Assembly (NCBI RefSeq): GCF_013426735.1
Contig: NZ_AP023272.1
Location: 1,904,501 to 1,968,500 of the forward strand
Direction: 5' to 3'
From: Agrobacterium vitis
Lineage (GTDB): Bacteria; Pseudomonadota; Alphaproteobacteria; Rhizobiales; Rhizobiaceae
Length of the DNA: 64,000 bases
Program-made: the position numbers and the translations under genes
The notes under the pieces: model-generated
Databases searched by the model: none
Told to the model about the DNA's origin: nothing
Seen by the model: the letters and a program-made list of their open reading frames with translations, nothing else
Shown: piece by piece, positions 8,558 to 17,612 of the stretch
Layout of the letters: each line of letters starts with the position of its first letter
Position numbering within the stretch: the first letter of the stretch is position 1

Positions 8558-9448
8558 TCATGGAGTCACGAAATCGGTCTTGCGGTAGCCCTGAAGATAA
8601 AGCAATGCCGTCAAATCACCATGGTCAATGCGAATTTTCGCCTGAGCCGCGACCATGGGCTTGGCATGCAGCGCCACCCCTGAGCCGGCGACACCGAGCA
8701 TGCCGAGATCATTGGCGCCGTCGCCGACGGCTATTGTGTCGTCGGGCGAAATCCCGAGACAGTTCGCGATATCCAGCAACGCATCCACCTTGGCTTGTTT
8801 GCCGAGGATTGGCTCAGCCACTTCGCCGGTCAGCAGGCCGTCTTGTTCCAGGAGGATATTGGCGCGGTTTTCGTCAAAGCCCAGCGTCGTGCCGATTTTC
8901 GAGGTGAAGACGGTAAAGCCGCCGGAGACCAGCGCCGTATAATAGCCCTTGGCCTTCATGGTGGCGATCAGCTCCAGTCCGCCGGGGGTCAGTGTGATCC
9001 GCTTGGCGATCACTTCGTCCACGACGGTGATGGGCAGGCCTTTCAGGAGAGCGACACGCTCGCGCAGCGCCGGTTCAAAGGCGATTTCGCCATTCATGGC
9101 ACGGGCGGTGATCAGCGAGACCTGGTCTTTCAAGCCGACTTCGGCGGCCAGTTCATCAATGCATTCCTGGCCGATCATGGTCGAATCCATATCGGCGATC
9201 AGGAAGGCCTTGCGGCGCGTGTCGGCCTGTTGAATGGCGAGATCAATGGGTTGACCTTCTATCACCTTGCGTAAAGTCTGTTCCGTAACGTCAAGATCGC
9301 TGCCATCCTTCAGCGCGATATCGCAGGCAATCCCATCCGCCAACCAGTAGAGGCCGGAGGCCGAAACCGCCGCGGCGGCTTGCTCGGCAAGGGCCGGGGT
9401 CAGAACAGGATTTGACGGATTGGCAATAAGCGTGGCAACGAAAGCCAT
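8558..9448 (-). CDS. serB: Phosphoserine phosphatase
   Basis: SerB removes the phosphate from phosphoserine in the last step of serine synthesis. The protein has 296 residues. Catalytic HAD motif 1 is at residues 86-90 (DMDST, with Asp86 the likely nucleophile). The conserved serine/threonine and lysine regions follow (ALVSGGFTVFTSKIG), and motif 3 is VGDGANDLGML. An N-terminal ACT-like region precedes the catalytic domain. The ATG at 9448 gives MAFVATLIANPSNP; a longer frame is open but unlikely. Its start codon overlaps that of the divergent miaA. Confidence 0.94.
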   Translation of the reverse strand: MAFVATLIANPSNPVLTPALAEQAAAAVSASGLYWLADGIACDIALKDGSDLDVTEQTLRKVIEGQPIDLAIQQADTRRKAFLIADMDSTMIGQECIDELAAEVGLKDQVSLITARAMNGEIAFEPALRERVALLKGLPITVVDEVIAKRITLTPGGLELIATMKAKGYYTALVSGGFTVFTSKIGTTLGFDENRANILLEQDGLLTGEVAEPILGKQAKVDALLDIANCLGISPDDTIAVGDGANDLGMLGVAGSGVALHAKPMVAAQAKIRIDHGDLTALLYLQGYRKTDFVTP

Positions 9449-10361
9449 GATGAACAACCTTGATGACAATTTTGATGCCATCCTGATAACCGGACCGACC
9501 GCCAGCGGCAAGTCCGCGTTGGCGCTGACTCTTGCGGCAGAGGCGGGCGGCGTGGTGATCAATGCCGACAGCATGCAGGTCTATGACACGCTGCGTGTGG
9601 TGACTGCGCGCCCCAGTAAAGAGGATATGCAGGGCGTGCCGCATTCCCTCTACGGCCATGTTGCGGCGGGTGCTGCCTATTCGACCGGCGACTGGCTGCG
9701 CGACGTGACTGTGTTGCTCCAAGATCTGCGGGCGCAAAACCGGTTGCCGGTGATCGTTGGCGGCACGGGGCTGTATTTCAAGGCGCTGACCGGTGGCCTG
9801 TCCGACATGCCTGTTATACCCGAGGCGGTGCGCGCAGCCCTGCGCCAGCGTGAAAGACTGGAAGGGGCGGAAAGCCTGCATCGCGACCTGACTCTGCGTG
9901 ATCCTGCCGTTGCGGCAAGGCTCGACCCCCGCGACGGCCAGCGGATCATCCGGGCGCTGGAGGTGCTTGAGGTCACCGGCCAGTCGATTTCCGTGTTTCA
10001 AACCCGCTCCGGCCCAATGATCGTTGATCCGAGCCGGGCGAAGAAACTGGTCGTTCTGCCGGATCGCAAGCTGCTGCACGACCGCATAAACCGCCGCTTT
10101 GCAATGATGATGGACGAGGGGGCGGTGGAAGAGGTCGAGGCGCTCCTGGCGCAGAACCTCTCCCCGGACATGCCCGCCATGAAAGCCATCGGCGTCTCCC
10201 AGATTGCTGCGATGTTGAAGGGTGAGATCAGCCGGGAGGATGTTATCGAAAAATCCAGTGCAGCTACCCGGCAATATGCCAAGCGCCAGATGACCTGGTT
10301 TCGCAACCAGATGGATGAGACTTGGGAAAGGGTCGATCCTGCTGCCAGCCGTTCAGGCTGA
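9447..10361 (+). CDS. miaA: tRNA dimethylallyltransferase
   Basis: MiaA adds an isopentenyl group to A37 of tRNAs that read codons beginning with U, which improves decoding. The protein has 304 residues. It has the P-loop GPTASGKSALA near residue 13, the DSMQVY motif, the IVGGTGLYFKALTGG stretch and the C-terminal tRNA-binding region ending TRQYAKRQMTWFRNQ. The start ATG at 9447 is followed directly by a second ATG. It is divergent from serB with overlapping start codons, so each promoter would have to lie inside the other gene unless one real start is further in. Confidence 0.94.
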   Translation: MMNNLDDNFDAILITGPTASGKSALALTLAAEAGGVVINADSMQVYDTLRVVTARPSKEDMQGVPHSLYGHVAAGAAYSTGDWLRDVTVLLQDLRAQNRLPVIVGGTGLYFKALTGGLSDMPVIPEAVRAALRQRERLEGAESLHRDLTLRDPAVAARLDPRDGQRIIRALEVLEVTGQSISVFQTRSGPMIVDPSRAKKLVVLPDRKLLHDRINRRFAMMMDEGAVEEVEALLAQNLSPDMPAMKAIGVSQIAAMLKGEISREDVIEKSSAATRQYAKRQMTWFRNQMDETWERVDPAASRSG

Positions 10362-10446
10362 GGTGATCTGCGGTCACATCCGAATCTTGTTCGGTGTGTT
10401 GAACCGTGGTTTCATTGTTGCGAAACAATCGATCATCGGAGCTCCC

Positions 10447-10701
10447 ATGAACCACTTTCTCGCCAGAACCCTGTCGGCCCTCAACATCCTGTTTGCCCTG
10501 CTGATCATCACCATAGCGACCGCATCCGGTGCCACGCGCGGCATCTATTATACCGGTGAGCTTTCCATTCCCGGCGCGGTGATTGGCGGTTTGGGTGGCA
10601 TTCTGGTGGCCGCCCTGGTCTGCGGCACGATTGCCTTCCTGACGCTGATCGAGCGACACTTGAGCGTGCTGGCCGATGCAGCGAAGCGGGGCGGCGTCTA
10701 A
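10447..10701 (+). CDS. Small inner membrane protein, unknown
   Basis: This 84-residue protein has two hydrophobic segments (about residues 8-28 and 42-65) and a short basic C-terminus, so it is probably a two-helix inner membrane protein. It starts 85 bp after miaA in the same direction. No family was recognised, and no function is proposed. Confidence 0.65.
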   Translation: MNHFLARTLSALNILFALLIITIATASGATRGIYYTGELSIPGAVIGGLGGILVAALVCGTIAFLTLIERHLSVLADAAKRGGV

Positions 10702-10767
10702 CGATAAAACTCCTCTGCCCCGACAAATGGTATAGCCTGCGCGGGACAGAGGATTTCTGGTGATGGG

Positions 10768-11955
10768 TCAGACCTGCGCGGTCTTCTTTTGGCTGATCAA
10801 CACAAGCGCGATGAAGAGGCCCATGGCGGCGGCGAGTGCGCCGATCAGGAAGACACTACGATAGCCAGCATGATCGGCAAGAATGCCGGTCAGCGGTGCG
10901 GTCAGGCCATAGGCGAGATCCTGAAAGGCGGAAAATCCGCCGAGTGCGGTGCCGCGCAGATGCGGCTCCACCAGACGCACGACATCCCGCCCCATCGCGG
11001 GGAAAATCATTGAGCAGCCCAGCCCGGTCAGGAACGCACCGGCGAGCGCCAGCAGCGGGTCCGGCGCGGACCAGATCAATAGCTGTCCGACCGTTTCGAC
11101 GAGCAGCGACACTATGGCGACGGGCAGACCTCCGACGCGATCGGGCAGGTGGCCGAAGAAAATGCGAACGAGCACGAACCCACCTCCAAAGGCCGAGAGA
11201 CCTAGCCCAGCATAGGCCCAGGACTGCTCACGGAAATGCAGGGCAAAAAATGCGCCGATAGCGGCAAAACCTATCCCCTGCAAGCAAACGATTGAGCCAT
11301 GCGCCGATATCCGGCCGAGCAGTTTCAGGAATGACGGGCGTGTTGCACCTGGATGGGCAGCAATACCTGCAAGCGGAGTGATTGCTACAATGCCGAGGCA
11401 TGGCAATACAGCGCTGATTGCCATTGTTCCGGCAAAGCCGAGATACTCGAAAAGAGCAAGGCCGATTGGACCGCCGATGGCAAGCGCGCCGTAAATAGCC
11501 GCACCGACCAGGGATAAAACCCGTCCAGAGCGGGCGGGGCCGATCGTTCCTATGCCCCAGGCAATAATGCCGACGGCAACCAGGCTTTCGCCCAGTCCCA
11601 GCACGATGCGCCCGGCAATCAGGATGGCGAATGACCAAAGCGACATGGACGATAGCAAGCCGGACAGTAACGATATCATCGCTCCGGCGATATAGAAGGT
11701 GAGTCCGTGCCTGACAGCGCGCTTTGCACCGCGCATATCGGAAAACCTGCCCGCGAAACTCCGGCTGACAATGGTGGAGAGGAAGGTGATGCCAACCGCA
11801 AGACCGGCCCAGAAATTGCCGAGGCCCAACTGGCCGGTCACATAAATAGAAATAATTGGCAGCGATATTCCCACGCAGAGATAGGAAATGAAGAGGACGC
11901 TTGTCAGTATGAAAAGGCGGCCCTGCGCAGGGTCGCGTGTCTTTTGGAAAGCCAT
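10768..11955 (-). CDS. MFS transporter (putative drug or sugar efflux)
   Basis: This 395-residue protein has about twelve hydrophobic segments, which identifies a major facilitator permease of the inner membrane. Typical marks are the SFAGRFSDMRGAKRAV loop between helices 2 and 3, and GRIVLGLGESLVAVG in helix 4 (the antiporter-like motif), which favours proton-driven export. It is preceded by AGGAGA at good spacing before ATG 11955. Substrate unknown. A terminator at 11991 separates it from herA upstream, so it has its own promoter within a short gap. Confidence 0.87.
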   Translation of the reverse strand: MAFQKTRDPAQGRLFILTSVLFISYLCVGISLPIISIYVTGQLGLGNFWAGLAVGITFLSTIVSRSFAGRFSDMRGAKRAVRHGLTFYIAGAMISLLSGLLSSMSLWSFAILIAGRIVLGLGESLVAVGIIAWGIGTIGPARSGRVLSLVGAAIYGALAIGGPIGLALFEYLGFAGTMAISAVLPCLGIVAITPLAGIAAHPGATRPSFLKLLGRISAHGSIVCLQGIGFAAIGAFFALHFREQSWAYAGLGLSAFGGGFVLVRIFFGHLPDRVGGLPVAIVSLLVETVGQLLIWSAPDPLLALAGAFLTGLGCSMIFPAMGRDVVRLVEPHLRGTALGGFSAFQDLAYGLTAPLTGILADHAGYRSVFLIGALAAAMGLFIALVLISQKKTAQV

Positions 11956-11990
11956 GACTTTCTCCTGGCTATCCTCGGTCGCTCGGGCAC

Positions 11991-12035
11991 AAAAAAACGC
12001 ACTCCGATCACCGAGGATCGATAGTGCGTTGCTTC
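11991..12035 (-). terminator. Rho-independent terminator of herA
   Basis: Read on the minus strand, the arms AACGCACT and AGTGCGTT with an inner CGATC/GATCG pairing are followed by TTTTTTT. It lies about 100 bp downstream of herA. Confidence 0.8.
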
Positions 12036-12138
12036 ACGTTATACGCTTACGGTCAGAGCGTCTGACACGGGATTGATAATTTCGAACATGGTGTCTGTCA
12101 ATACCTGTGTGGTGGCATCGCTGGGTCGGCGATCACAC

Positions 12139-14220
12139 TCAATCCTTCAACCCACCCAGCGGCTTCTTCAGGATACTCTCGCGCAAACTCATGCTCGTGT
12201 CACGCCTTGGCGGGACGGCGGGTGAAGGGGCCGCGGCAAAGAGGGTGTTGGCATCCGGCTTGCGCAGGCCCGCATAGGCGCTGGCAGGGCGAAAGCCGGA
12301 GGCGGGTTCGGGGCGGGGTGCAGCGGGTGAGGTGCCAAGCTCGGTGCCGGGTAGCATGTCGGGCCGGTAGGGCTCGATGGGCGGGCTGGGCAGGATCGGG
12401 CGCGGTGCATCTGGCGGCTCGAAGGTTTGGGCGCGGAATGGGTCGGCAAGTGAGGTGGTGATGGTCGGCTCAGGATTGGGCGCGGGCGGCCTGTAGGCTT
12501 CTGGCTCCGGTACCCGATAGCTCTGTTGGAAGCCTGAAATATTCGGCTCAGCACTGGCGCGCATCCGTGAGATGACTTCGCTGAGGTCGATATTATCGGG
12601 CATGTCTTCGGAGGGTGCCAACGTGCTGCCGCTGGCTTTGGGGAGGTGGCGTTGCTCCACCCGGTCAAACCGCATGCGCATCGGCACGGCAATCGCTTCG
12701 CCAAAGGCAATCGCCTCGCCATTGCCAATCGAGGAAATGAAGCTGGTGGCGGAGATTGAGCTATCGGGCAGGGCCTTGCGGATGATGGCCTGATCGCTGT
12801 CGTTGGAAAGCCGCATGGCAAAAACAGTCGAACATTGCGACAGGATCGTCTGGTCCAGCTCCCCCGGTCTTTGGGTGATGATGCCGAGCGAGACGCCGTA
12901 TTTGCGGCCTTCCTTGGCAATCCGCGCAATGGCCTGCCGGGTCGGAAAAAAGCCAAGGCTGGGGTCTGCCGGCACATAACGATGCGCTTCCTCGCAGACC
13001 ACCAGCATATGGATCGCGCCATTCGACCAGAGCGCCAGCTCAAAAGCCATGCGGCAGAGCACCGACGCGACGGAATTGACGATCTCCGATGGAATGCCCG
13101 CCAGCTGGAACGTGGAAATCGGCTTGCCATGGCCCGGCACGCGAAAGATATGCGCGACGGTTTCCATGATCGTATCGCTGATCGTGTTGCTGGAGAACAT
13201 GAAGCGATAGCGCGGGTCGTTGACCGCCGACATGATTCGCATTTTCAGCGAGCGAAGGGCTGGCTTTTCGTCGCGGCCCTCCAGCCTGCCGATCCGCTCG
13301 TCAATGGCGGCCAGCAGGTCCGACAATCGATAGGGAACTGGTGTATCGGCGGTAAAACCAGCCCGCTCGCTGCGGCGCGTCAGGCCAGATTCAGAGCCTT
13401 TAAAGGCGCGTTTGGCCTCCGGAATCAGGTCGCGCAAAACATCCAGTTCTTCGACGACGGCAGGCCTGCCCCGATAGAGCACTTCGGTCAGTTCATCGAG
13501 ACGCATCAGCCAGAAGGGCAGGTCCAGCGTGTCGGTGTCGATCACCACGGCCTGATTGCCAAAGGCTGCGGCAAATTCATTATGGGGATCGAGGATCAGT
13601 ACCCGCAGCTTGGGGTCGGCGGCAATCGCCTTGTGCAGCAACAAGGAGACGGCGGTGGATTTTCCGACGCCGGTGGAGCCGACCACGGCGAAATGCTTGG
13701 AGAGCATTGACGGAATATGGATGGTGGCGTCGATGGAATCGTCCTGGCTCAAGCGCCCGATCTTGCAGCTGCCGCCTTCTTTCGAATCGTAGATCCGCTT
13801 CAGATCGGCGACGCGAATGCGGTGGGCAACGGCGCCAAGATAGGGATATTGGGTAATGCCTGAGGTGAAGACTTCGCTGCCCTCCGGCCCTCGGCTGACC
13901 TCGCCCATCAACTCGACATCGACAATGAAGCCGTTATCCCGATCCTCGTTCCACAGGCCGGTTTCGGTGCGCATGGCATAGACCAGCGCGACGACACGGT
14001 TTTCCCCGACGGTAATGGAAATCAGTCGTCCGACAGACCACAGCGACGTCAGGTCGGTGCCGCCTTCCTGGGCGGTGGCGGCAATCGTGGCGCGTGCGCC
14101 ATTGCAGGCAACGACACGGCCCAGAAAGCGATTGCCTGGAGCCATCTGGTCACGGCGATCCTGCCCGGCGGATGCGCTGGAAAGGGAGGAGTCTGAAGGT
14201 GGAAGATCAGGGTTTTGCAA
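12139..14220 (-). CDS. HerA-like ATPase/helicase (DUF87)
   Basis: This 693-residue protein has the HerA layout. A beta-barrel N-terminal part opens FLGRVVACNGARATI. The ATPase core follows, with Walker A GSTGVGKSTAVS near residue 180, Walker B LVVCEEAHRYV, and an arginine-finger-type region near ITQRPGELDQTI. HerA proteins are hexameric DNA translocases used with nucleases in DNA end processing or defence, but no nuclease partner is adjacent. A long Pro-rich, poorly ordered C-terminus (about residues 540-690) is unusual. The start used is TTG 14220; ATG 14145 is an alternative. Confidence 0.85.
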   Translation of the reverse strand: MQNPDLPPSDSSLSSASAGQDRRDQMAPGNRFLGRVVACNGARATIAATAQEGGTDLTSLWSVGRLISITVGENRVVALVYAMRTETGLWNEDRDNGFIVDVELMGEVSRGPEGSEVFTSGITQYPYLGAVAHRIRVADLKRIYDSKEGGSCKIGRLSQDDSIDATIHIPSMLSKHFAVVGSTGVGKSTAVSLLLHKAIAADPKLRVLILDPHNEFAAAFGNQAVVIDTDTLDLPFWLMRLDELTEVLYRGRPAVVEELDVLRDLIPEAKRAFKGSESGLTRRSERAGFTADTPVPYRLSDLLAAIDERIGRLEGRDEKPALRSLKMRIMSAVNDPRYRFMFSSNTISDTIMETVAHIFRVPGHGKPISTFQLAGIPSEIVNSVASVLCRMAFELALWSNGAIHMLVVCEEAHRYVPADPSLGFFPTRQAIARIAKEGRKYGVSLGIITQRPGELDQTILSQCSTVFAMRLSNDSDQAIIRKALPDSSISATSFISSIGNGEAIAFGEAIAVPMRMRFDRVEQRHLPKASGSTLAPSEDMPDNIDLSEVISRMRASAEPNISGFQQSYRVPEPEAYRPPAPNPEPTITTSLADPFRAQTFEPPDAPRPILPSPPIEPYRPDMLPGTELGTSPAAPRPEPASGFRPASAYAGLRKPDANTLFAAAPSPAVPPRRDTSMSLRESILKKPLGGLKD

Positions 14221-14411
14221 AAGGCGCTCATCTGTGATGGACCGGGGTCCGGCGAGGAACCGGCAGGCGATGGTAGCCGCCTGCTGTTAAGATCCGGTAT
14301 ATCATCTTGACGGCAACACCGGCGCAGATGCTTCGAAAATGTGCGCCTCCTGCCGCATTTGCAGGCTTTTTGCCGTTGACGCTTGCGGTCAGACTGGCTA
14401 TCACTTTGCCC

Positions 14412-14468
14412 ATGATCAATTTTAACATTCTTCTCGTGGTGGGTACGCGCATGGGCATGACGGTGTGA
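14412..14468 (+). CDS. ilvI leader peptide
   Basis: An 18-codon frame reads MINFNILLVVGTRMGMTV and stops at TGA 14468. It holds a run of branched-chain codons (ATT CTT CTC GTG GTG) near its start and sits about 110 bp ahead of ilvI, with a terminator between. This is the layout of a leader peptide that senses charged Ile, Leu and Val tRNAs: ribosome stalling on the run would block the terminator and raise ilvI expression. No good ribosome site is visible; the ATG may lie very near the transcript start. Confidence 0.72.
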   Translation: MINFNILLVVGTRMGMTV

Positions 14469-14501
14469 CCGTCAGGCAATAGCCTCCCATGCGCGACAGA
14501 C

Positions 14502-14527
14502 AGGCTCCTTCCAGGGGCCTTTTTTTA
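14502..14527 (+). terminator. Attenuator terminator before ilvI
   Basis: AGGCTCC and GGGGCCT pair around TTCCA with one G-T pair, followed by seven T. It lies between the leader peptide and ilvI, and a competing pairing with upstream bases is to be expected. Confidence 0.75.
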
Positions 14528-14576
14528 TGGCCAAAATCACGATAACAGCAGCATTCGGGAAATAGCGGGAGCAGAC

Positions 14577-16355
14577 ATGACTGGCACAGACAACAGGATG
14601 ACCGGCGCAGAAATTGTTTTGAGGGCGCTGAAGGATAATGGGGTCGAACATATATTCGGCTATCCGGGCGGCTCAGTACTGCCAATCTATGATGAAATCT
14701 TCCAGCAGGACGAGATCCAGCATATCCTCGTGCGTCATGAACAGGGTGCCGGCCATGCTGCTGAAGGGTATGCCCGCTCGACCGGCAAGGTCGGGGTCAT
14801 GCTCGTCACATCAGGTCCTGGCGTCACCAACGCGATTACGCCGCTGCAGGATGCCTTGATGGACAGCATTCCGCTGGTTTGCCTGTCCGGCCAGGTGCCG
14901 ACCACGCTGATCGGCTCGGATGCGTTCCAGGAATGCGATACGGTTGGCATTACCCGCCCCTGCACCAAGCACAATTGGCTGGTCAAGGATGTCAACGATC
15001 TGGCCCGCATTATCCACGAAGCCTTTCGTATTGCCAAAACCGGACGTCCCGGCCCTGTCGTCGTCGATATTCCGAAGGATGTGCAATTTGCCACCGGCAC
15101 CTATACACCGCCGGAAAACCACACGATCCAGCGCAGCTATCAGCCGAAAATGCAGGGTGACTCCAGGGCGATCCAGGCGGCTGTCGAGTTGATGGCCAGC
15201 GCCCGGCGTCCGGTGATCTATTCGGGTGGTGGTGTTGTCAATTCCGGGCCGGAAGCCTCCAAGCTGCTGCGCGAATTGGTGAGCCTCACCGATTTTCCGA
15301 TCACCTCGACCCTGATGGGTCTGGGCAGCTATCCGGCATCGGGCAAGAACTGGCTGGGCATGCTGGGCATGCACGGCTCCTACGAGGCCAATATGGCCAT
15401 GCATGATTGCGACGTGATGGTCTGTATCGGCGCGCGGTTCGATGACCGCATCACCGGTCGTCTCAATGCGTTTTCGCCCAATTCCAAGAAAATCCATATC
15501 GATATCGATCCGTCCTCGATCAACAAGACCGTGCGCGTCGATATTCCCATCACCGGCGACATCGCCCATGTTCTGGAAGACATGGTGCGTCAATGGCGGG
15601 CGCTGGCGAAAAAGCCGGATGCGGCCCAGACGGCGGAATGGAAGGCCAGTGTTGCCGGTTGGAAGGCGCGCAAGTCCTTCTCCTATACGCCGTCCAAGGA
15701 TGTGATCATGCCGCAATACGCCATCGAGCGGTTGTCGGCGCTGAGCCTTGGCCATGACACCTACATCACCACGGAAGTCGGCCAGCACCAGATGTGGGCT
15801 GCCCAGTTTTTCGGCTTTGAACAGCCGAACCACTGGATGACGTCCGGCGGTCTCGGCACGATGGGCTATGGTTTCCCGGCGGCGATTGGCGTGCAGATCG
15901 CTCATCCGGAAAGCCTGGTCATCGACATCGCCGGCGATGCTTCGATCCAGATGTGCATCCAGGAAATGTCCTGCGCCGTGCAATATAACGCTCCGGTGAA
16001 GATCTTCATTCTCAACAACCAGTATATGGGCATGGTGCGCCAGTGGCAGCAGCTGCTGCATGGCAACCGGCTGTCCAACTCCTATACCGAGGCCATGCCT
16101 GACTTCGTCAAGCTGGCCGAAGCTTACGGCGCGGTCGGCATCCGTTGCGAAAAGCCCGATCAACTGGATGATGCGATCCTGGAGATGATCAACGTCAAGA
16201 AGCCTGTGATCTTCGACTGCCGTGTGGCCAACCTCGCCAATTGTTTCCCGATGATCCCATCGGGCAAGGCGCATAACGAAATGCTGTTGCCGGACGAGGC
16301 GACGGACGATGCGGTGGCAACGGCCATCGATGCCAAGGGCCGTCAGCTCGTTTAA
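14577..16355 (+). CDS. ilvI: Acetolactate synthase, large (catalytic) subunit
   Basis: This subunit condenses two pyruvates, or pyruvate and 2-oxobutyrate, with thiamine diphosphate as cofactor: the first shared step to valine, leucine and isoleucine. The protein has 592 residues. It shows the N-terminal GYPGGSVLPIYDE motif, the catalytic Glu in HEQGAGHAAEGYAR, and the C-terminal thiamine-diphosphate motif GDASIQMCIQE...NNQYMGM. It is preceded by GGGAGCAG. It forms an operon with ilvN (21-bp gap) and is probably controlled by the leader attenuator just upstream. The ilvC gene for the next enzyme is separate, at 33281. Confidence 0.96.
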   Translation: MTGTDNRMTGAEIVLRALKDNGVEHIFGYPGGSVLPIYDEIFQQDEIQHILVRHEQGAGHAAEGYARSTGKVGVMLVTSGPGVTNAITPLQDALMDSIPLVCLSGQVPTTLIGSDAFQECDTVGITRPCTKHNWLVKDVNDLARIIHEAFRIAKTGRPGPVVVDIPKDVQFATGTYTPPENHTIQRSYQPKMQGDSRAIQAAVELMASARRPVIYSGGGVVNSGPEASKLLRELVSLTDFPITSTLMGLGSYPASGKNWLGMLGMHGSYEANMAMHDCDVMVCIGARFDDRITGRLNAFSPNSKKIHIDIDPSSINKTVRVDIPITGDIAHVLEDMVRQWRALAKKPDAAQTAEWKASVAGWKARKSFSYTPSKDVIMPQYAIERLSALSLGHDTYITTEVGQHQMWAAQFFGFEQPNHWMTSGGLGTMGYGFPAAIGVQIAHPESLVIDIAGDASIQMCIQEMSCAVQYNAPVKIFILNNQYMGMVRQWQQLLHGNRLSNSYTEAMPDFVKLAEAYGAVGIRCEKPDQLDDAILEMINVKKPVIFDCRVANLANCFPMIPSGKAHNEMLLPDEATDDAVATAIDAKGRQLV

Positions 16356-16376
16356 CACCAGGAGGAGCCAAGAGTT

Positions 16377-16949
16377 ATGAACGCACATCTACAACCGACC
16401 GGTTCGGCCTACTTTATCTCCCCGGAAACGGCGGCCGTCGAAAGTCATACCCTGTCCGTGCTGGTCGATAACGAGCCGGGCGTTCTCGCCCGTGTCATCG
16501 GCCTGTTTTCCGGGCGTGGCTACAATATTGAAAGCCTGACCGTCTCGGAAACCGAGCATGAGGCGCATCTGTCGCGCATCACTATCGTCACCCGTGGCAC
16601 GCCACTGGTGCTGGAACAGATCAAGGCGCAGTTGGAGCGGATCGTGCCGGTCCATCGGGTGCTGGATTTGACCGTGCGCGCCCGTCAGCTTGGCCAGGAG
16701 CGGCCAATCGAGCGGGAAGTGGCGCTGGTCAAGGTGGTGTCCACTGGCGAAATGCGGGCCGAAACGCTGCGGCTGGCCGACGCCTTCCACGCCAAGGTGG
16801 TGGATGCGACGGTGGATCACTTCATTTTCGAGCTGACCGGCAAGTCCTCGAAGATCGACCAGTTTGTGTCGATCATGAAGCCGCTGGGGCTGAACGAAGT
16901 CTGCCGCACCGGAATCGCCGCCATGAACCGTGGCTCGCAGGGTATGTGA
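16377..16949 (+). CDS. ilvN: Acetolactate synthase, small (regulatory) subunit
   Basis: This 190-residue regulatory subunit binds valine and stimulates the catalytic subunit. An N-terminal ACT domain is seen in LSVLVDNEPGVLARVIGLFS and GRGYNIESLTVSETE, where the Asn and Gly residues that form the valine site are present. The C-terminal domain opens EREVALVKVVS. GGAGGAG lies 11 bases before the ATG. It is co-transcribed with ilvI. The name ilvH would be equally suitable. Confidence 0.95.
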   Translation: MNAHLQPTGSAYFISPETAAVESHTLSVLVDNEPGVLARVIGLFSGRGYNIESLTVSETEHEAHLSRITIVTRGTPLVLEQIKAQLERIVPVHRVLDLTVRARQLGQERPIEREVALVKVVSTGEMRAETLRLADAFHAKVVDATVDHFIFELTGKSSKIDQFVSIMKPLGLNEVCRTGIAAMNRGSQGM

Positions 16950-16978
16950 TCGCTACCCTGTTGCTGCTGAACTATTTG

Positions 16979-17016
16979 AGGGCGTATCCGGCTTCAATCC
17001 GGATGCGTCTTTTGTT
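16979..17016 (+). terminator. Rho-independent terminator of ilvIN
   Basis: ATCCGG and CCGGAT with flanking GCGT/GCGTC pairing enclose CTTCA, followed by TTTTG. The stem is moderately strong. Confidence 0.65.
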
Positions 17017-17150
17017 TTCCCCGGAGTTGTTGGTTCATTCCTCTTGACAAGTATGTTGCACTACACGGACTTGTGATTTTCGCTTTACGCCCCGGTTTGA
17101 ACAAAAGTGCTAATGGCGCGTTAACGGCTTACCAAACACGGGAGCCTGCC

Positions 17151-17465
17151 ATGAAAGCAGCAACAGTCGTAATACTTATCGCATCCTTGTCTCTTCCGGC
17201 TGGTCTTGCGGCAAAGGGACTTGTTGAACGCCAAATACCTTCGGCGTCTTTTGCCAGCGCGTCACCAAGGATGGATTCTTCCTTTATGGCGGTCAAGCTG
17301 TCCAAGACCTCGCGTCTTCCCCTGGAGCATCAGTCATCGCATGACGAGCAAAGCGCGCTTGGCGACGATGCTTCGAGTGAATGGGCGCTGGATTGTTACG
17401 ATGCCTATGGTTCAGATGGTGAGGCTGCTAGTCAGGCAAGCTTACAGGCCTGCTTGAAGGGCTGA
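17151..17465 (+). CDS. Small secreted protein, unknown
   Basis: This 104-residue protein has a likely signal peptide (KAATVVILIASLSLPAGLAA, cleavage near GLAA-KG). The mature part is Ser- and Ala-rich with two cysteines (DCYDAY and QACLKG) near its end, which could form a disulfide in the periplasm. The ATG follows GGGAGCCTGCC. No family was recognised. It stands alone between the ilvIN terminator and a dispersed repeat. Confidence 0.6.
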   Translation: MKAATVVILIASLSLPAGLAAKGLVERQIPSASFASASPRMDSSFMAVKLSKTSRLPLEHQSSHDEQSALGDDASSEWALDCYDAYGSDGEAASQASLQACLKG

Positions 17466-17472
17466 TACAAAC

Positions 17473-17549
17473 AATCATTGAAAATGACTCTTTGTAGTAT
17501 TTCATTTGAAAATATCTCAAAACTTTGATGCATTTGAGATATTTTCAAT
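17473..17549 (-). repeat. Composite dispersed repeat, copy 2 (inverted relative to copy 1)
   Basis: Read on the minus strand this has the hairpin ATATCTCAAATGC...TTTTGAGATATTT and then AGTCATTTTCAATGATT. It matches the repeat at 2576-2650 in the same order and spacing. It lies between the ends of two convergent genes. Confidence 0.65.
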
Positions 17550-17612
17550 TTCTCCAGGTCTGGGCTGCGTCAGCATGTTCGAGACTTGGTATGATATGAA
17601 AAAATACGTCAG

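Noticed and set aside
14811..16388. 525-codon minus-strand frame across ilvI
   Set aside because: ilvI is certain and the opposite frame has no family features.
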